From S015-6 sp964479535 (GTDB lineage: Bacteria; Desulfobacterota; DSWW01): a stretch of DNA of 64,000 nucleotides. The stretch spans positions 1 to 64,000 of the forward strand of contig CAYZMM010000016.1 in assembly GCA_964479535.1 (NCBI GenBank), given 5' to 3'. Below the pieces are notes generated by a model, which searched no databases, was not told where the DNA came from, and saw only the letters and a program-made list of their open reading frames with translations. Below, in pieces: positions 9,580 to 18,238 of the stretch. Numbering within the stretch: the first letter of the stretch is position 1; each line of letters starts with the position of its first letter. The position numbers were made by a program, and so were the translations under genes.

Positions 9580-10803
9580 ATGAAAACCGGGAGCAAGGCG
9601 CACAAGTGGCAGTTCAAGGCGCGGTTCCGCCGGCACGCGTTTGGGTGGAAGCCGCAGCCCGCCATCAAGCGGGTCCGGGAAGCCGTGACCGAAATCAGAA
9701 AGGCAGCCCGCAAGGACAAGTTGCTGGCGGCCGAGGGCGCCGTTTCGTTCCTGGAAAGGGTCTCCCCTGCGCTGGAGCACGTGGACAGTTCGTCGGGCGC
9801 AATCGGCACGGCAGTAAACCGTGCCGTCATCGACCTCGTAGAGATTATCGCATCCGCACCGGCCGACGCGAATACTCGCGGGGTGTGGCTGGAACGGCTG
9901 TTCGCTGCCCATGCTGAAGATCGGATCCCTTACATCGAGCGGCTCGCCGACTGCTGGGGCGGACTTTGCGCTTCACCGGAGACGGCATCACACTGGGCGG
10001 ACGAACTCATCGGCATCACGCGTATGGCGCTCAGCCCGGATAAGACCCTGCGCGGCCATTTTCACGGCACCACGGCGTGCCTCAGTGCGCTCTACGCCGC
10101 CGGCCGTTACGATGAGCTGATCGATCTGCTCAAGGCGGAGCGCTTCTGGCCCTACCGGCGATGGGCCGTGAAGGCCCTGGCCGCGCAGGGCAGGAAGGCC
10201 GAGGCCATTCGCTATGCAGAGAGCTGCCGGGACCCATGGGCGAGCGATCTCGACATTGACGGTCTCTGCGAGGAAATTCTCCTGTCGTCCGGCCTCCTCG
10301 ACGAGGCGTATCGGCAGTATGGCCTCACGGCGAACCGCGCCGGCACCTACCTCGCGTGGTTCCGGGCGGTCGCCAAGAAGTATCCGCACAAGAAGGCGGC
10401 CGAGATCCTGGCCGATCTCGTCGAGCAAACGCCCGGCGAAGAAGGCAAATGGTTCGCGGCGGCCAAGGACGCGAAGCTTTTTGACGAGGCGGTCGCGCTC
10501 GCGAACCGCACCCCGTGCTCACCGCAAACGCTGACGCGGGCCGCCCGCGACTTCGCCGAGAAGAATCCCGCCTTCGCGCTCGAGGCGGGCATGGCGGCAC
10601 TGCGCTGGCTGGTCGAGGGGTACGGCTACGAGATTACGAGCATCGACGTGCTGAACGCCTACTCGTTCACCATGAAGGCGGCCGAGAACGCGGGTCGAGT
10701 GGAGGAAACCCGCAACCGGATTCGCGGCCTCGTGATGAAGGAGACCTTTGGCGAACGCTTCGTGACCCGGGTTCTCGGGTCCCGGCTCGGGCTGTCCTTA
10801 TGA
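9580..10803 (+). CDS. Conserved helical-repeat protein of unknown function
   Basis: 407 residues from ATG 9580, chosen because upstream codons in this frame overlap degraded sequence and a G-rich SD precedes this ATG. The N-terminus is basic (KTGSKAHKWQFKARFRRHAFGWK). The remainder is alpha-helical with TPR/HEAT-like pairs such as YDELIDLLKAERFWPYRRWAVKALAAQGRKAEAIRYAESC and AAEILADLVEQTPGEEGKWFAAAKDA. The repeat spacing and Ala/Glu/Arg richness suggest a superhelical scaffold for protein or nucleic-acid binding. It has no signal peptide or membrane segment. I do not recognise the family. It stands alone between a toxin-antitoxin module and gene remnants, typical of mobile accessory DNA. Confidence 0.75.
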   Translation: MKTGSKAHKWQFKARFRRHAFGWKPQPAIKRVREAVTEIRKAARKDKLLAAEGAVSFLERVSPALEHVDSSSGAIGTAVNRAVIDLVEIIASAPADANTRGVWLERLFAAHAEDRIPYIERLADCWGGLCASPETASHWADELIGITRMALSPDKTLRGHFHGTTACLSALYAAGRYDELIDLLKAERFWPYRRWAVKALAAQGRKAEAIRYAESCRDPWASDLDIDGLCEEILLSSGLLDEAYRQYGLTANRAGTYLAWFRAVAKKYPHKKAAEILADLVEQTPGEEGKWFAAAKDAKLFDEAVALANRTPCSPQTLTRAARDFAEKNPAFALEAGMAALRWLVEGYGYEITSIDVLNAYSFTMKAAENAGRVEETRNRIRGLVMKETFGERFVTRVLGSRLGLSL

Positions 10804-10978
10804 AGTCTCTCGATCGGAAACTACCTTTTTCTAGATGAACGAGTTCATCACATCCGTGCATGAGAGGCGTCTCGCCTGGCGACCCGCCGTATCGTAACCG
10901 GAGAACATTGCTTCGGCTGTACGGTCGGTCACGGCTCTTCCTGTGGGGGCTCATTGGCGTAGGTGACCAACTTGATCT

Positions 10979-11770
10979 TCAGGGCTCGACCTTTTCAGCG
11001 CCCTGCACGGAATCCTGCCGAACGATCCCGGTGTTAGGATAGAAGGTGCTCCAGGCAAACCAGAAGGCAGCCGTCACACGCAAGGACTCAAGTTTCCTTC
11101 CCTGCAACTGCCCCTCGACGCAGACGCCCCGGGCGAGATCCCACGTGGAACCTGTTTGCTGATCCACGTAACTGTCGAAATCCTGCCCTCGATGAAACTT
11201 GAGCGTTTCCCCTCCCTTGGAAGCAAAGTAGCCGCGAACCCCGTTATCGGAGGTTCGCACCACGATGACACCCTTGTCGCCCAGGTTCGCATGCAAGAGA
11301 TCCCCTCTTTTCAGCGTCTTGTCCCGGACGGCAAGACCGTGGGGCCCGTCTGCGACGTCATGTACGAGTTCCTTGCCCGGCATTTGTCCCATGAGCCATT
11401 CCGTCCGGAACAGGCCGTTCTTCGACGGATCCTTGAAATAGGCCTCGTATACGGGGGAGCGAGCTTCCCTATCCTTCTTGAGCACCTTTGTATCGGGTTG
11501 GCTCCGGAGCCAATCCGAAAAGGCTGTCTGCACGACAGGAACCGTGCGGAGAGTTCGTCCTTTGAATTTCCCCGCGAGTCCCTCTCCGGTGATTTGGCTC
11601 CAATAGGTTCCTGTCTCCAGATCTTCCATGACGAGGCCGTTGCGCCAGAGGGCACCCGAGACCGTCATGGTCAGTCTCTGATCCTCTATCTTTCGGATGT
11701 AGACCACGCCCGTGTGGCAAAGAGGTCACCAAGTCACAGCGATGGGTACCCTGGCCTTCTCGCATCGCGT
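10979..11770 (-). pseudogene. DUF3179-domain protein, N-terminally truncated with Cys codon changed to stop
   Basis: The frame reads ILTRCEKARVPIAVTW, stop, PLCHTGVVYIRKIEDQRLTM, SGALWRNGLVMEDLETGTYW, QITGEGLAG, then about 170 further residues to a stop at 10979. DUF3179 proteins carry VxxCPLCxTGxxF/Y. Here the first Cys of CPLC is replaced by TGA at 11726-11728 (a TGC to TGA change would explain it). The N-terminus and signal peptide are missing, cut at about 11770 where a glucosidase remnant on the other strand begins. Translation from the GTG at 11707 would give a 242-residue headless product. The function of DUF3179 is unknown. Confidence 0.8.
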
Positions 11771-12196
11771 CAGTATTTGTATGACGAAAGAGACCCGTTT
11801 GCAGAAGGGCTGGTCTACATCCGGCATACCTGGGAGTCCGGGCTGGACAACTCACCTCTGAAGAAGGACATACCCCGTCGGCAACGTCCGTCGGACGAGG
11901 AGTATGACCGATGTGTCTACCTGGTGGACCTCTTTCGTAGACTCGACTACGACGAAGCCGCCATCTTTCAGGAGTCTCCCTTCCTTATGCAGGATCCGCT
12001 GTTCAACAGCGTCTTGTCCAGGGCGAACGAAGACCTCGCGGAACTCGGGGACCGGCTCGGAGAGGATACAGCCAAGATCCGGGAGTGGCACGAGCAGACC
12101 AACCGGACTCTCCGCGAGAAACTCTGGCATGAGGAGCACGGGGCGTTTGATGTCTACGATCTACGCGCGAACGTGAGGCTGGACATACTGACGGCA
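11771..12196 (+). pseudogene. GH63-type glucosidase / amylo-alpha-1,6-glucosidase internal remnant
   Basis: The plus-strand frame reads YLYDERDPFAEGLVYIRHTW, ESGLDNSP, DEEYDRCVYLVDLFRRLDYD, ESPFLMQDPLFNSVLSRANE, DLAELGDRLGED, LREKLWHEEHGAFDVYD. These match the (alpha/alpha)6 catalytic domain of GH63-like bacterial glucosidases (HPWESGxDNSP; VQDxLFNxxLxRAxEDLA). The N-terminal domain and the C-terminal end are missing. The left break abuts the DUF3179 remnant, the right break an alpha/beta hydrolase remnant. The frame stays open to 12265 but loses homology near 12196. Confidence 0.8.
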
Positions 12197-12265
12197 TCGG
12201 GGTTCATGCCGGCTTCGGAATCCGGCCGAACCCACGTGGAAAGGATCGGAGGAAGAACCGGCTGA

Positions 12266-12415
12266 ATCCAGGAAATACAGGATGCGGGCGGCGACTTCAT
12301 CCGGTCTTTCTTCTTGAGGCGAGTGCCCCGCGCGCGGGATGATCTCGAGGGTCGCGTTCGGCACGTTCCGGAGCAGCCGCCGGGCATCCGCTACCGGACC
12401 CGCCGGACCGTGTAC
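12266..12415 (-). pseudogene. Alpha/beta hydrolase C-terminal remnant directly after the chelatase gene
   Basis: In frame with, and directly after, the stop codon of the ChlI/ChlD gene the minus strand reads VHGPAGPVADARRLLRNVPN, ATLEIIPRAGHSPQEERPDE, VAARILYFLDS. This is the last 50 residues of an alpha/beta hydrolase with the catalytic His in RAGHSPQEERP. No start or upstream part exists. In phototrophs an alpha/beta hydrolase (bchO) often follows bchD, so an old chelatase-hydrolase arrangement is possible, but this fragment could equally have been joined by deletion. Confidence 0.65.
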
Positions 12416-14431
12416 TCACCTGGAGAGGTGTTCCCGCACGATGCCGGCGATTCGGTCGGCCCGGATGTCTTCCAGGCGGTAATAGGCCGCGCCCAGCGCC
12501 TCGGCGATCCGCTCCATGTTGCCGGTGCGGGCCCACCCGCTCTCCGTGTCGATGACCACGGCCGGGATGCCTTGTGCCCTCATCTTCCGGGCCAGGCCGC
12601 AGACCTCCTCGAGCGGGTCCGCGCTCCTCTCCAAACTGACATTGGCATGGCCGTCCGACACGAGGATCAGCAGGGGGCGGGCGTCCCGGTTGCGCTCCCG
12701 GTCGGCCCAGATCATCCGGTAGGCCGCGAGCAGCCCTTTGGCCAGAGGTGTCTTCCCGCCGGTGGGAAGCTCTTCCAGGTTCTTCCGGGCCAGCTCCACG
12801 CTCGAGGTGATGTTCAGCAGCACCTCGGCATCGTTTCCGCGGAAGGCGAGCAGCCCGGCCCTGTCCCGCCTCTGGTAGGCGTCGAGCAGGAGGGACAGGA
12901 GGGCCCCCTTGGTCTCGGTCATGCGTCTGCGGGCCCCCATGGACCCGGAGGCATCCACGGCAAAGAAGAGGGTGTTTCCCACCTTCTTCTCGCGGACCTT
13001 GTGGCGGATGTCCCGGTTCTCGATGGCCAAGGCCGTGCCGCGAGGCTTCCTTCCTGCCTGGCGGGGGGCCGCCGCGCGCAGGGTGGCGTCCAGGGCCACG
13101 TCCCGGGAAGATCGTTTCGGGTCGGGAAGCGTGCTCCTCACGTAGCGGCCGTTCTTGACGGCCCCCCGCACCTTGCTTCGCCTGCCGGTCGACCCGTCGA
13201 AAAAGGGCACTGAGGGGGCCGAAATCCTCCGGACCGGATAGAGATCGGAGGGCCGAAAGCAGGCCTCCGCGCTTCCCGGGGCCTGTCCTCCGTCGGGCTC
13301 CCGGGTCGAGGGGTCGTCACCGGGCTTCTCCACAGGATGCGTCTCCGCCGCCCGGTCCCCTTCCGGCTTCGGTCCGCTCCTGTTCATATCCTCCGGTGGC
13401 CGGGAGCGGCTGTCAAAGGCATTGTCAAGCTCCTGCTGCTGCAGGCGTGGCTCGTCAAAGGGCCTGCGCCGCATCCGGTGAGGGAGGACGAGTTCCGCGG
13501 CCTCCCTGATGTCCTCCCCCTTCACCTCCTGCCTGCCGTGGTTGGCGGCCAGCGTGCGTGCCGTCTTGATCATCGCGATGTCCCCACGGTGCCCGTCCAG
13601 GCCCATGTCGATGGCGAGGCCGGCGACCAGGGCGAGCATCTCGTGGGAGCAGGTGACCCGATCCAGGGATTGCTGCGCCGAAACGATGCGTTCCGCCAGG
13701 TTCGCCTCCTCCTGCGCCCACCGTGCCTCGAAGGCCTCCCGCTCGGTTTCGAAGGCGAGCCTCCGGCGGATCACCTCGACCCTCTCCGCCGGATCCGTCA
13801 GCCCCTTCACCTCGACACACAAATCGAACCGGTCCAGAAGCTGGGGCCGCAGCTCCCCCTCCTCCGGGTTCATGGTTCCCACGAGAATGAAACGCGCCGG
13901 GTGCGTAACGGAGATCCCCTCCCGCTCCACCGTGTTCACGCCCATGGCGGCCGAGTCGAGCAGGACGTCCACCAGGTGGTCGTCCAGGAGGTTCACCTCG
14001 TCCACGTAGAGAATGCCGCGGTTGGCAAATGCGAGGAGCCCGGGCTCGAACTGGAACTTGCCCTTCTGAATGGCATCCTCCATGTTCAGGCTGCCGATGA
14101 CCCGGTCTTCGGTGGACCCCAGCGGGAGGTCCACGACGTGCATCCGCCTGGACACGACCTGCAGCGCCCCGCCACGCTCTCTTCTCTCGGCGCACGTGGC
14201 GCACATGAGGCGGATGTCGCGGGGGTGACAGTGAAAGGGGCAGTCCTCCACGACCTCGATCTCGGGCAGCAGCTGCGCCAGCCCGCGGGCCGCCAGGGAC
14301 TTGGCCGTCCCCTTCTGCCCCCGGATCAGCACACCCGAGAGGGCCGGGTTGACGGCATTCAGAACGAGGGCCTTCTTCATCCGTTCCTGGCCCACGATGG
14401 CGGTGAAGGGAAAGAGAATGTGATGCGACAT
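12416..14431 (-). CDS. Magnesium/cobalt chelatase-type ATPase, ChlI-ChlD fusion
   Basis: 671 residues from ATG 14431 after AAGGAGCAGGCAGG. The N-terminal AAA+ domain has Walker A GQKGTAKS near residue 40 and Walker B GILYVDEVNLLDDH near 138, with the ChlI signature LPLGSTEDRV. A Pro/Asp-rich linker covers about 330-420. The C-terminal von Willebrand A domain has a MIDAS motif DASGSMG near 494 and SDGHANVSL downstream. Such ATPases drive metal insertion by the large CobN/ChlH subunit, which is encoded 21 bases upstream in the same operon. In context it powers insertion, or conceivably removal, of Co or Ni in a tetrapyrrole. It is the last intact gene of the operon. Confidence 0.92.
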   Translation of the reverse strand: MSHHILFPFTAIVGQERMKKALVLNAVNPALSGVLIRGQKGTAKSLAARGLAQLLPEIEVVEDCPFHCHPRDIRLMCATCAERRERGGALQVVSRRMHVVDLPLGSTEDRVIGSLNMEDAIQKGKFQFEPGLLAFANRGILYVDEVNLLDDHLVDVLLDSAAMGVNTVEREGISVTHPARFILVGTMNPEEGELRPQLLDRFDLCVEVKGLTDPAERVEVIRRRLAFETEREAFEARWAQEEANLAERIVSAQQSLDRVTCSHEMLALVAGLAIDMGLDGHRGDIAMIKTARTLAANHGRQEVKGEDIREAAELVLPHRMRRRPFDEPRLQQQELDNAFDSRSRPPEDMNRSGPKPEGDRAAETHPVEKPGDDPSTREPDGGQAPGSAEACFRPSDLYPVRRISAPSVPFFDGSTGRRSKVRGAVKNGRYVRSTLPDPKRSSRDVALDATLRAAAPRQAGRKPRGTALAIENRDIRHKVREKKVGNTLFFAVDASGSMGARRRMTETKGALLSLLLDAYQRRDRAGLLAFRGNDAEVLLNITSSVELARKNLEELPTGGKTPLAKGLLAAYRMIWADRERNRDARPLLILVSDGHANVSLERSADPLEEVCGLARKMRAQGIPAVVIDTESGWARTGNMERIAEALGAAYYRLEDIRADRIAGIVREHLSR

Positions 14432-14452
14432 CCTGCCTGCTCCTTTTCGTTT

Positions 14453-17400
14453 TTACGCTTGCACGGACGCCTCGATCAGGCCTTCCAGCTCCAGATAGCG
14501 CTGCTTCAGGGACTCCCTTTCTTCCGGGGAAGGTCTCCAGTAGCCGCGGCCCTCGGCCTCGAACAGGCGCCGGAGCATGGCCTCGGCCGCGAACCGGTTG
14601 TTTTCCACGAGGCGGCGGAACATCTCTTCATCGACCACGTACCGTTCCGTGATCGAGGACCAGACCCAGTTCTCCACGGCGTGCGTGGTGGCGGCAAAGC
14701 CGATCAGGTGTCCGACCCGGTCGCTGATCTTCTGCGCGCCGTGCACCTCGTGTTCCAGCATTCCCTCGATCCACTTCGGGTTGAGCAGCCGGGTGCGGAG
14801 CCCCCTGGCCAGGGATTCCCCCACGGTTTCGGTCCGGACCCGCTCGCCGGTCGTGTCGGTGATGAGCTGGACGGGCGGGCGGCCGCGGATGGATTCGACG
14901 GTCCTGGCCAGGCCGCCGAAGAATTCATAGTAATGGTCCAGGTCCGCGATCTCGAAGTCGAGGGTGTCGCGGATCTGGCTCACCATCTCGACCCGGCCCA
15001 GCCGTTCCGCGTACACGTCGGAGACCCGGCGGCCGTGGACGTTGTCCGCATAGAGGTGATTCATGCTCTCCGTGAAGGCCCGCACCAGTTCCTCCTCGGA
15101 TTTCCAGGAGCCGGCCTCGACCAGGGCGGTCATGGGGGTGCCGTATTCGCCCGGCCTGGGACCGAAGATGCGGGAGGCGGCCACCTTGCGTGCCAGGGAC
15201 GGTCCCATCTCCTCCTGGAGACTCTTGTGTGCGGCGTCGGTGTGGGGTCGCACGAAGTTGTCCGAGGGGGCCTCGTCCAGGTCGGAGACGACCGCGAAGG
15301 CATGGTTGATGAGCTGCACGACGTTCATGAACATGTCCCGGAAGAACCCGCAGATGTTCACCGTGACGTCCACGCGGGGCCGTCCCAGCTCCCCCAGGGG
15401 GATCACCCGGATCTCGGTCTTCCAGGGCGTTTTCCGGACCGGCCGCACGCCCAGGTACCCGAACACCTGGCCCACGGTCTCCCCGCGGGTCTTGGCGGTC
15501 TCAAAGCCCCAGAGGATCACGCCCACGCTCTGCGGGTACCGCCCGTGAAGGGTCCGGTAGTGCTCCAGGGTGTTCTCCGCGATTTCCTTCCCCCGCTCGT
15601 AAGCGGCCTCTGAAGGCACCAGCCGGGGATCGAACTGGTAGGAGTTCCGGCCCGTGGGAAGCACGTCCGGGTCCCGGCAGGGCTCCCCCCCGATTCCGGG
15701 CTCGGTGTACCGCCCTTCCAGGGCCTCCAGCAGACCGGGGATCTCCCGGCGCGCCTGCAGGCGGCGGGCGAGGTCGAGGGCCAGGCGAAGGGGCGGCTGC
15801 AGCTTCCCGTCTCCCGCCGGCTTGCGGGCAGCAAGGGTCTCACGCACCAGCGCTGTCGCACGGTCTTCGATTCGCTCGAGGTGACGGGCCCCGGTCGCTT
15901 CTCCGAGAACCTCGGAAGGCGCCTCCAGGAGCCTGTCGTAATCCAGCCCGTCCGACTCGGCCAGCAGGCGGTGCAGCGAGGGCGTCTCCACCCGGTCGTA
16001 GCGCAGGAAGCCGGTCACGGTCTCCGCCAGCTCTCCGTCCGTGCGTTCTTCGTCGAGGACATGCAGCCCTCTGGGGATCAGGGTGCGTTTGAGCCGGGCG
16101 ATCTCCTCCTGAATCCCGGGGACCGAACCCTGCCGGAGGTTGAGTTCGCGGGCCAGATCCCCGATCTTGCGCTCCACCCGACCCGCACGGCCCGGGTCGG
16201 TGAACCGCGCCTCCTGATACTCGTTGACGAGATCCTCCAGGTCCACGTACTGCTCGTACAGCCCGGAGACGGTCAGGGGCGGGGAATTGTGGTTGATCAG
16301 GGTGGCGAGGCTGCGGCGTTTGGCGATCACCGCCTCCGAGGCGTTGACCACGTGGTAGATGTAGAAGTGCGGGACCGATCCCAGGAGCACCAGGGGGTAG
16401 CAGGACGCGGACATGCCCGCTTCCTTGCCCTTGAGAAACTCGATCGTTCCGTGGGTGCCCACGTGGACCACGGCATCGGCCTTCCAGTCTTCCTCGACCC
16501 ACCGGTAGAAGGCAACGTACTGGTGGTGAGGGGGAAGCGTCTTGTCATGGGTGACGGCCTCCGGGTCGGCGAAGAGGCCCCGGCTCGGCTGCAGGCCCAC
16601 CAGGACGTTGCCCAGTTCCACCACCGGCAGGATGACCCTGCCCCGGCCCGCCATGATCTCGCCCGGAGGGTCTCCGAAGGCGGAGACGACCTCCCCGGGG
16701 TCCGGAAGCCTCCCCCAGATTTCCCTGTAACGGTCCTCGTCGAGGGTGACCGCCCCTTCCAGGGATTTCCCCTCCGGGACCCAGCGCGCCTGGTTGACCG
16801 CGCCGGTGGCGATGAGGCGCTCGCACAGGGCCTTGCCGTCCGGCATTTCGCCTGCCGCGTACCCGCGCTCCCTCATGCCGCCCAGGACCCGCCGCAGGCT
16901 GGCGAACACGTCCAGGCAGGAAGCGTTGCCGATGTTGTCCTCTCCGGGAGGCTGATTGTAGAGGATAAAGGCGACCCGTTTCTCGCCGTTGGGCTTGCGC
17001 CGCAGGGCCACCCGGCGCCGGATCCTGGCGGCCGTGAAGTCGATCTGCGGCTCGATGGCCGTCGCCGCCTTGAGGAGCTGGCCCGTGGCCGGGTGTTCCC
17101 TCTCGGACATGCCGATGAGGGGAACCGGCTCGATCATTCCGTCCAGCTCGGGCAGGATCACGGCGGTCATGATCTCCACCGGGGAGAGCCCCTGCTCGCT
17201 CGCTCGCCAGGCCTCGATCTCGCGGCCGAACATGGGCGTGGCGTCGAAGAGCGGAGCGTCCAGCTGCTTCAGGAGCTCTACGGTGCCGCCCGCAGGTTCT
17301 CCGGAGAAGGTGGCCAGTTGAAACCACTGAAAATAGACGAGGGCGTCCAGGAGCGGCCCATCCTCGCCCAGGAGCAGGTCCCGGGCCGCCTCCAGGTTGT

Positions 17401-18196
17401 TTCCCGCACCGGCATAGAGGGGCAGGAGGTTGCAGCTGCCCCGAAGCCGCTCGGCCAGGGCCCTTGCGCCGGCAAGGGACTGCCCCATGTGCATCCCGCC
17501 GTAGAAGAGGAGACCCACCGTGGGCCGGGAAGGGTCGTGTCCAACCTGGTCCCTGTAGGCAGAGGGCCCGTGGAAGAACGTGCCGGACAGGGGGTCGAAG
17601 ATCCCGAACGCAGCCTGCTCGACCGGGGCCGGCGCTCTGGGCAGCCGAAGGCCCAGGTATTCCCGGCCCAGGAACGTGAAGAGGTTCTTCACGTTCTCCG
17701 TGCCGCCCTGCGTCCAGTAGCGCATGGCCCGGTTCCAGTTGCGGATGTGGCGGAGCCTGCCCATGGGCAGCACGCTCCCGGCCCGCTCGACCCACCGCAG
17801 GATGCCCTGCACCCGCTGGACATCGAAGTCGCCCGAAGAGGATTCCCTTTCCTGCCGGCGCTGCAGGATTTCGCGCATGGAAAAGGCACCCATCCGAACC
17901 AGCGCGAGGACCTCGAGGCTGCCTCCCATGAGCACCACCACGTCCCCGGTTGTGCCGGCGAGCGCGGAGGATGCGAGCGTGGCCGCCCTGCCGGTCCCGC
18001 GTATGTCGAGCAGGACGAGGTCCGCGGTCTCCAGATCGCTTCGGACCGCCTCCGGACAGACCCGCTCCTCCTCCACCTCGTGCGCGTAGGCGACAGAGGT
18101 CCGAAACCGCCGTCCGAATTCCTTCTGGAAGGCGGCGAGCCCCTCCAGGAGCATCTCGGAGCCGGCTGCGTTGATCAGGCATGCGACCGATTTCAT
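14453..18196 (-). CDS. cobN: CobN/ChlH-family tetrapyrrole metal chelatase large subunit
   Basis: About 1247 residues, typical for CobN. The opening MKSVACLINAAGSEMLLEGL is Rossmann-like, and the family blocks are present: LFYGGMHMGQSLAGARALAE, ALVYFQWFQLATFSGEP, RVALRRKPNGEKRVAFILYN, VVHVGTHGTIEFLKGKEAGM, SASCYPLVLLGSVPHFYIYH, YGTPMTALVEAGSWKSEEEL, WSSITERYVVDEEMFRRLVE. It binds the corrinoid or porphyrin and works with an ATPase partner (here the I/D fusion downstream). Start: the ATG at 18196, although a TTG two codons earlier has better spacing to GGAGGAG. Classical CobN inserts Co2+ into hydrogenobyrinate diamide, but no corrin-synthesis genes are nearby. A role tied to TonB-imported metallo-tetrapyrroles or Ni/Co is an inference. 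CobN-like HmuS proteins in Bacteroidetes heme operons are a possible parallel. Confidence 0.9.
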   Translation of the reverse strand: MKSVACLINAAGSEMLLEGLAAFQKEFGRRFRTSVAYAHEVEEERVCPEAVRSDLETADLVLLDIRGTGRAATLASSALAGTTGDVVVLMGGSLEVLALVRMGAFSMREILQRRQERESSSGDFDVQRVQGILRWVERAGSVLPMGRLRHIRNWNRAMRYWTQGGTENVKNLFTFLGREYLGLRLPRAPAPVEQAAFGIFDPLSGTFFHGPSAYRDQVGHDPSRPTVGLLFYGGMHMGQSLAGARALAERLRGSCNLLPLYAGAGNNLEAARDLLLGEDGPLLDALVYFQWFQLATFSGEPAGGTVELLKQLDAPLFDATPMFGREIEAWRASEQGLSPVEIMTAVILPELDGMIEPVPLIGMSEREHPATGQLLKAATAIEPQIDFTAARIRRRVALRRKPNGEKRVAFILYNQPPGEDNIGNASCLDVFASLRRVLGGMRERGYAAGEMPDGKALCERLIATGAVNQARWVPEGKSLEGAVTLDEDRYREIWGRLPDPGEVVSAFGDPPGEIMAGRGRVILPVVELGNVLVGLQPSRGLFADPEAVTHDKTLPPHHQYVAFYRWVEEDWKADAVVHVGTHGTIEFLKGKEAGMSASCYPLVLLGSVPHFYIYHVVNASEAVIAKRRSLATLINHNSPPLTVSGLYEQYVDLEDLVNEYQEARFTDPGRAGRVERKIGDLARELNLRQGSVPGIQEEIARLKRTLIPRGLHVLDEERTDGELAETVTGFLRYDRVETPSLHRLLAESDGLDYDRLLEAPSEVLGEATGARHLERIEDRATALVRETLAARKPAGDGKLQPPLRLALDLARRLQARREIPGLLEALEGRYTEPGIGGEPCRDPDVLPTGRNSYQFDPRLVPSEAAYERGKEIAENTLEHYRTLHGRYPQSVGVILWGFETAKTRGETVGQVFGYLGVRPVRKTPWKTEIRVIPLGELGRPRVDVTVNICGFFRDMFMNVVQLINHAFAVVSDLDEAPSDNFVRPHTDAAHKSLQEEMGPSLARKVAASRIFGPRPGEYGTPMTALVEAGSWKSEEELVRAFTESMNHLYADNVHGRRVSDVYAERLGRVEMVSQIRDTLDFEIADLDHYYEFFGGLARTVESIRGRPPVQLITDTTGERVRTETVGESLARGLRTRLLNPKWIEGMLEHEVHGAQKISDRVGHLIGFAATTHAVENWVWSSITERYVVDEEMFRRLVENNRFAAEAMLRRLFEAEGRGYWRPSPEERESLKQRYLELEGLIEASVQA

Positions 18197-18238
18197 TTTC
18201 AAGGGACCCGAGGCTCCTCCGGGGTGCTGTCTTTGTCG

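Noticed and set aside
12266..12415. Functional bchO-like gene
   Set aside because: Only about 50 C-terminal residues are present, without a start codon or nucleophile region, so it is listed as a remnant.
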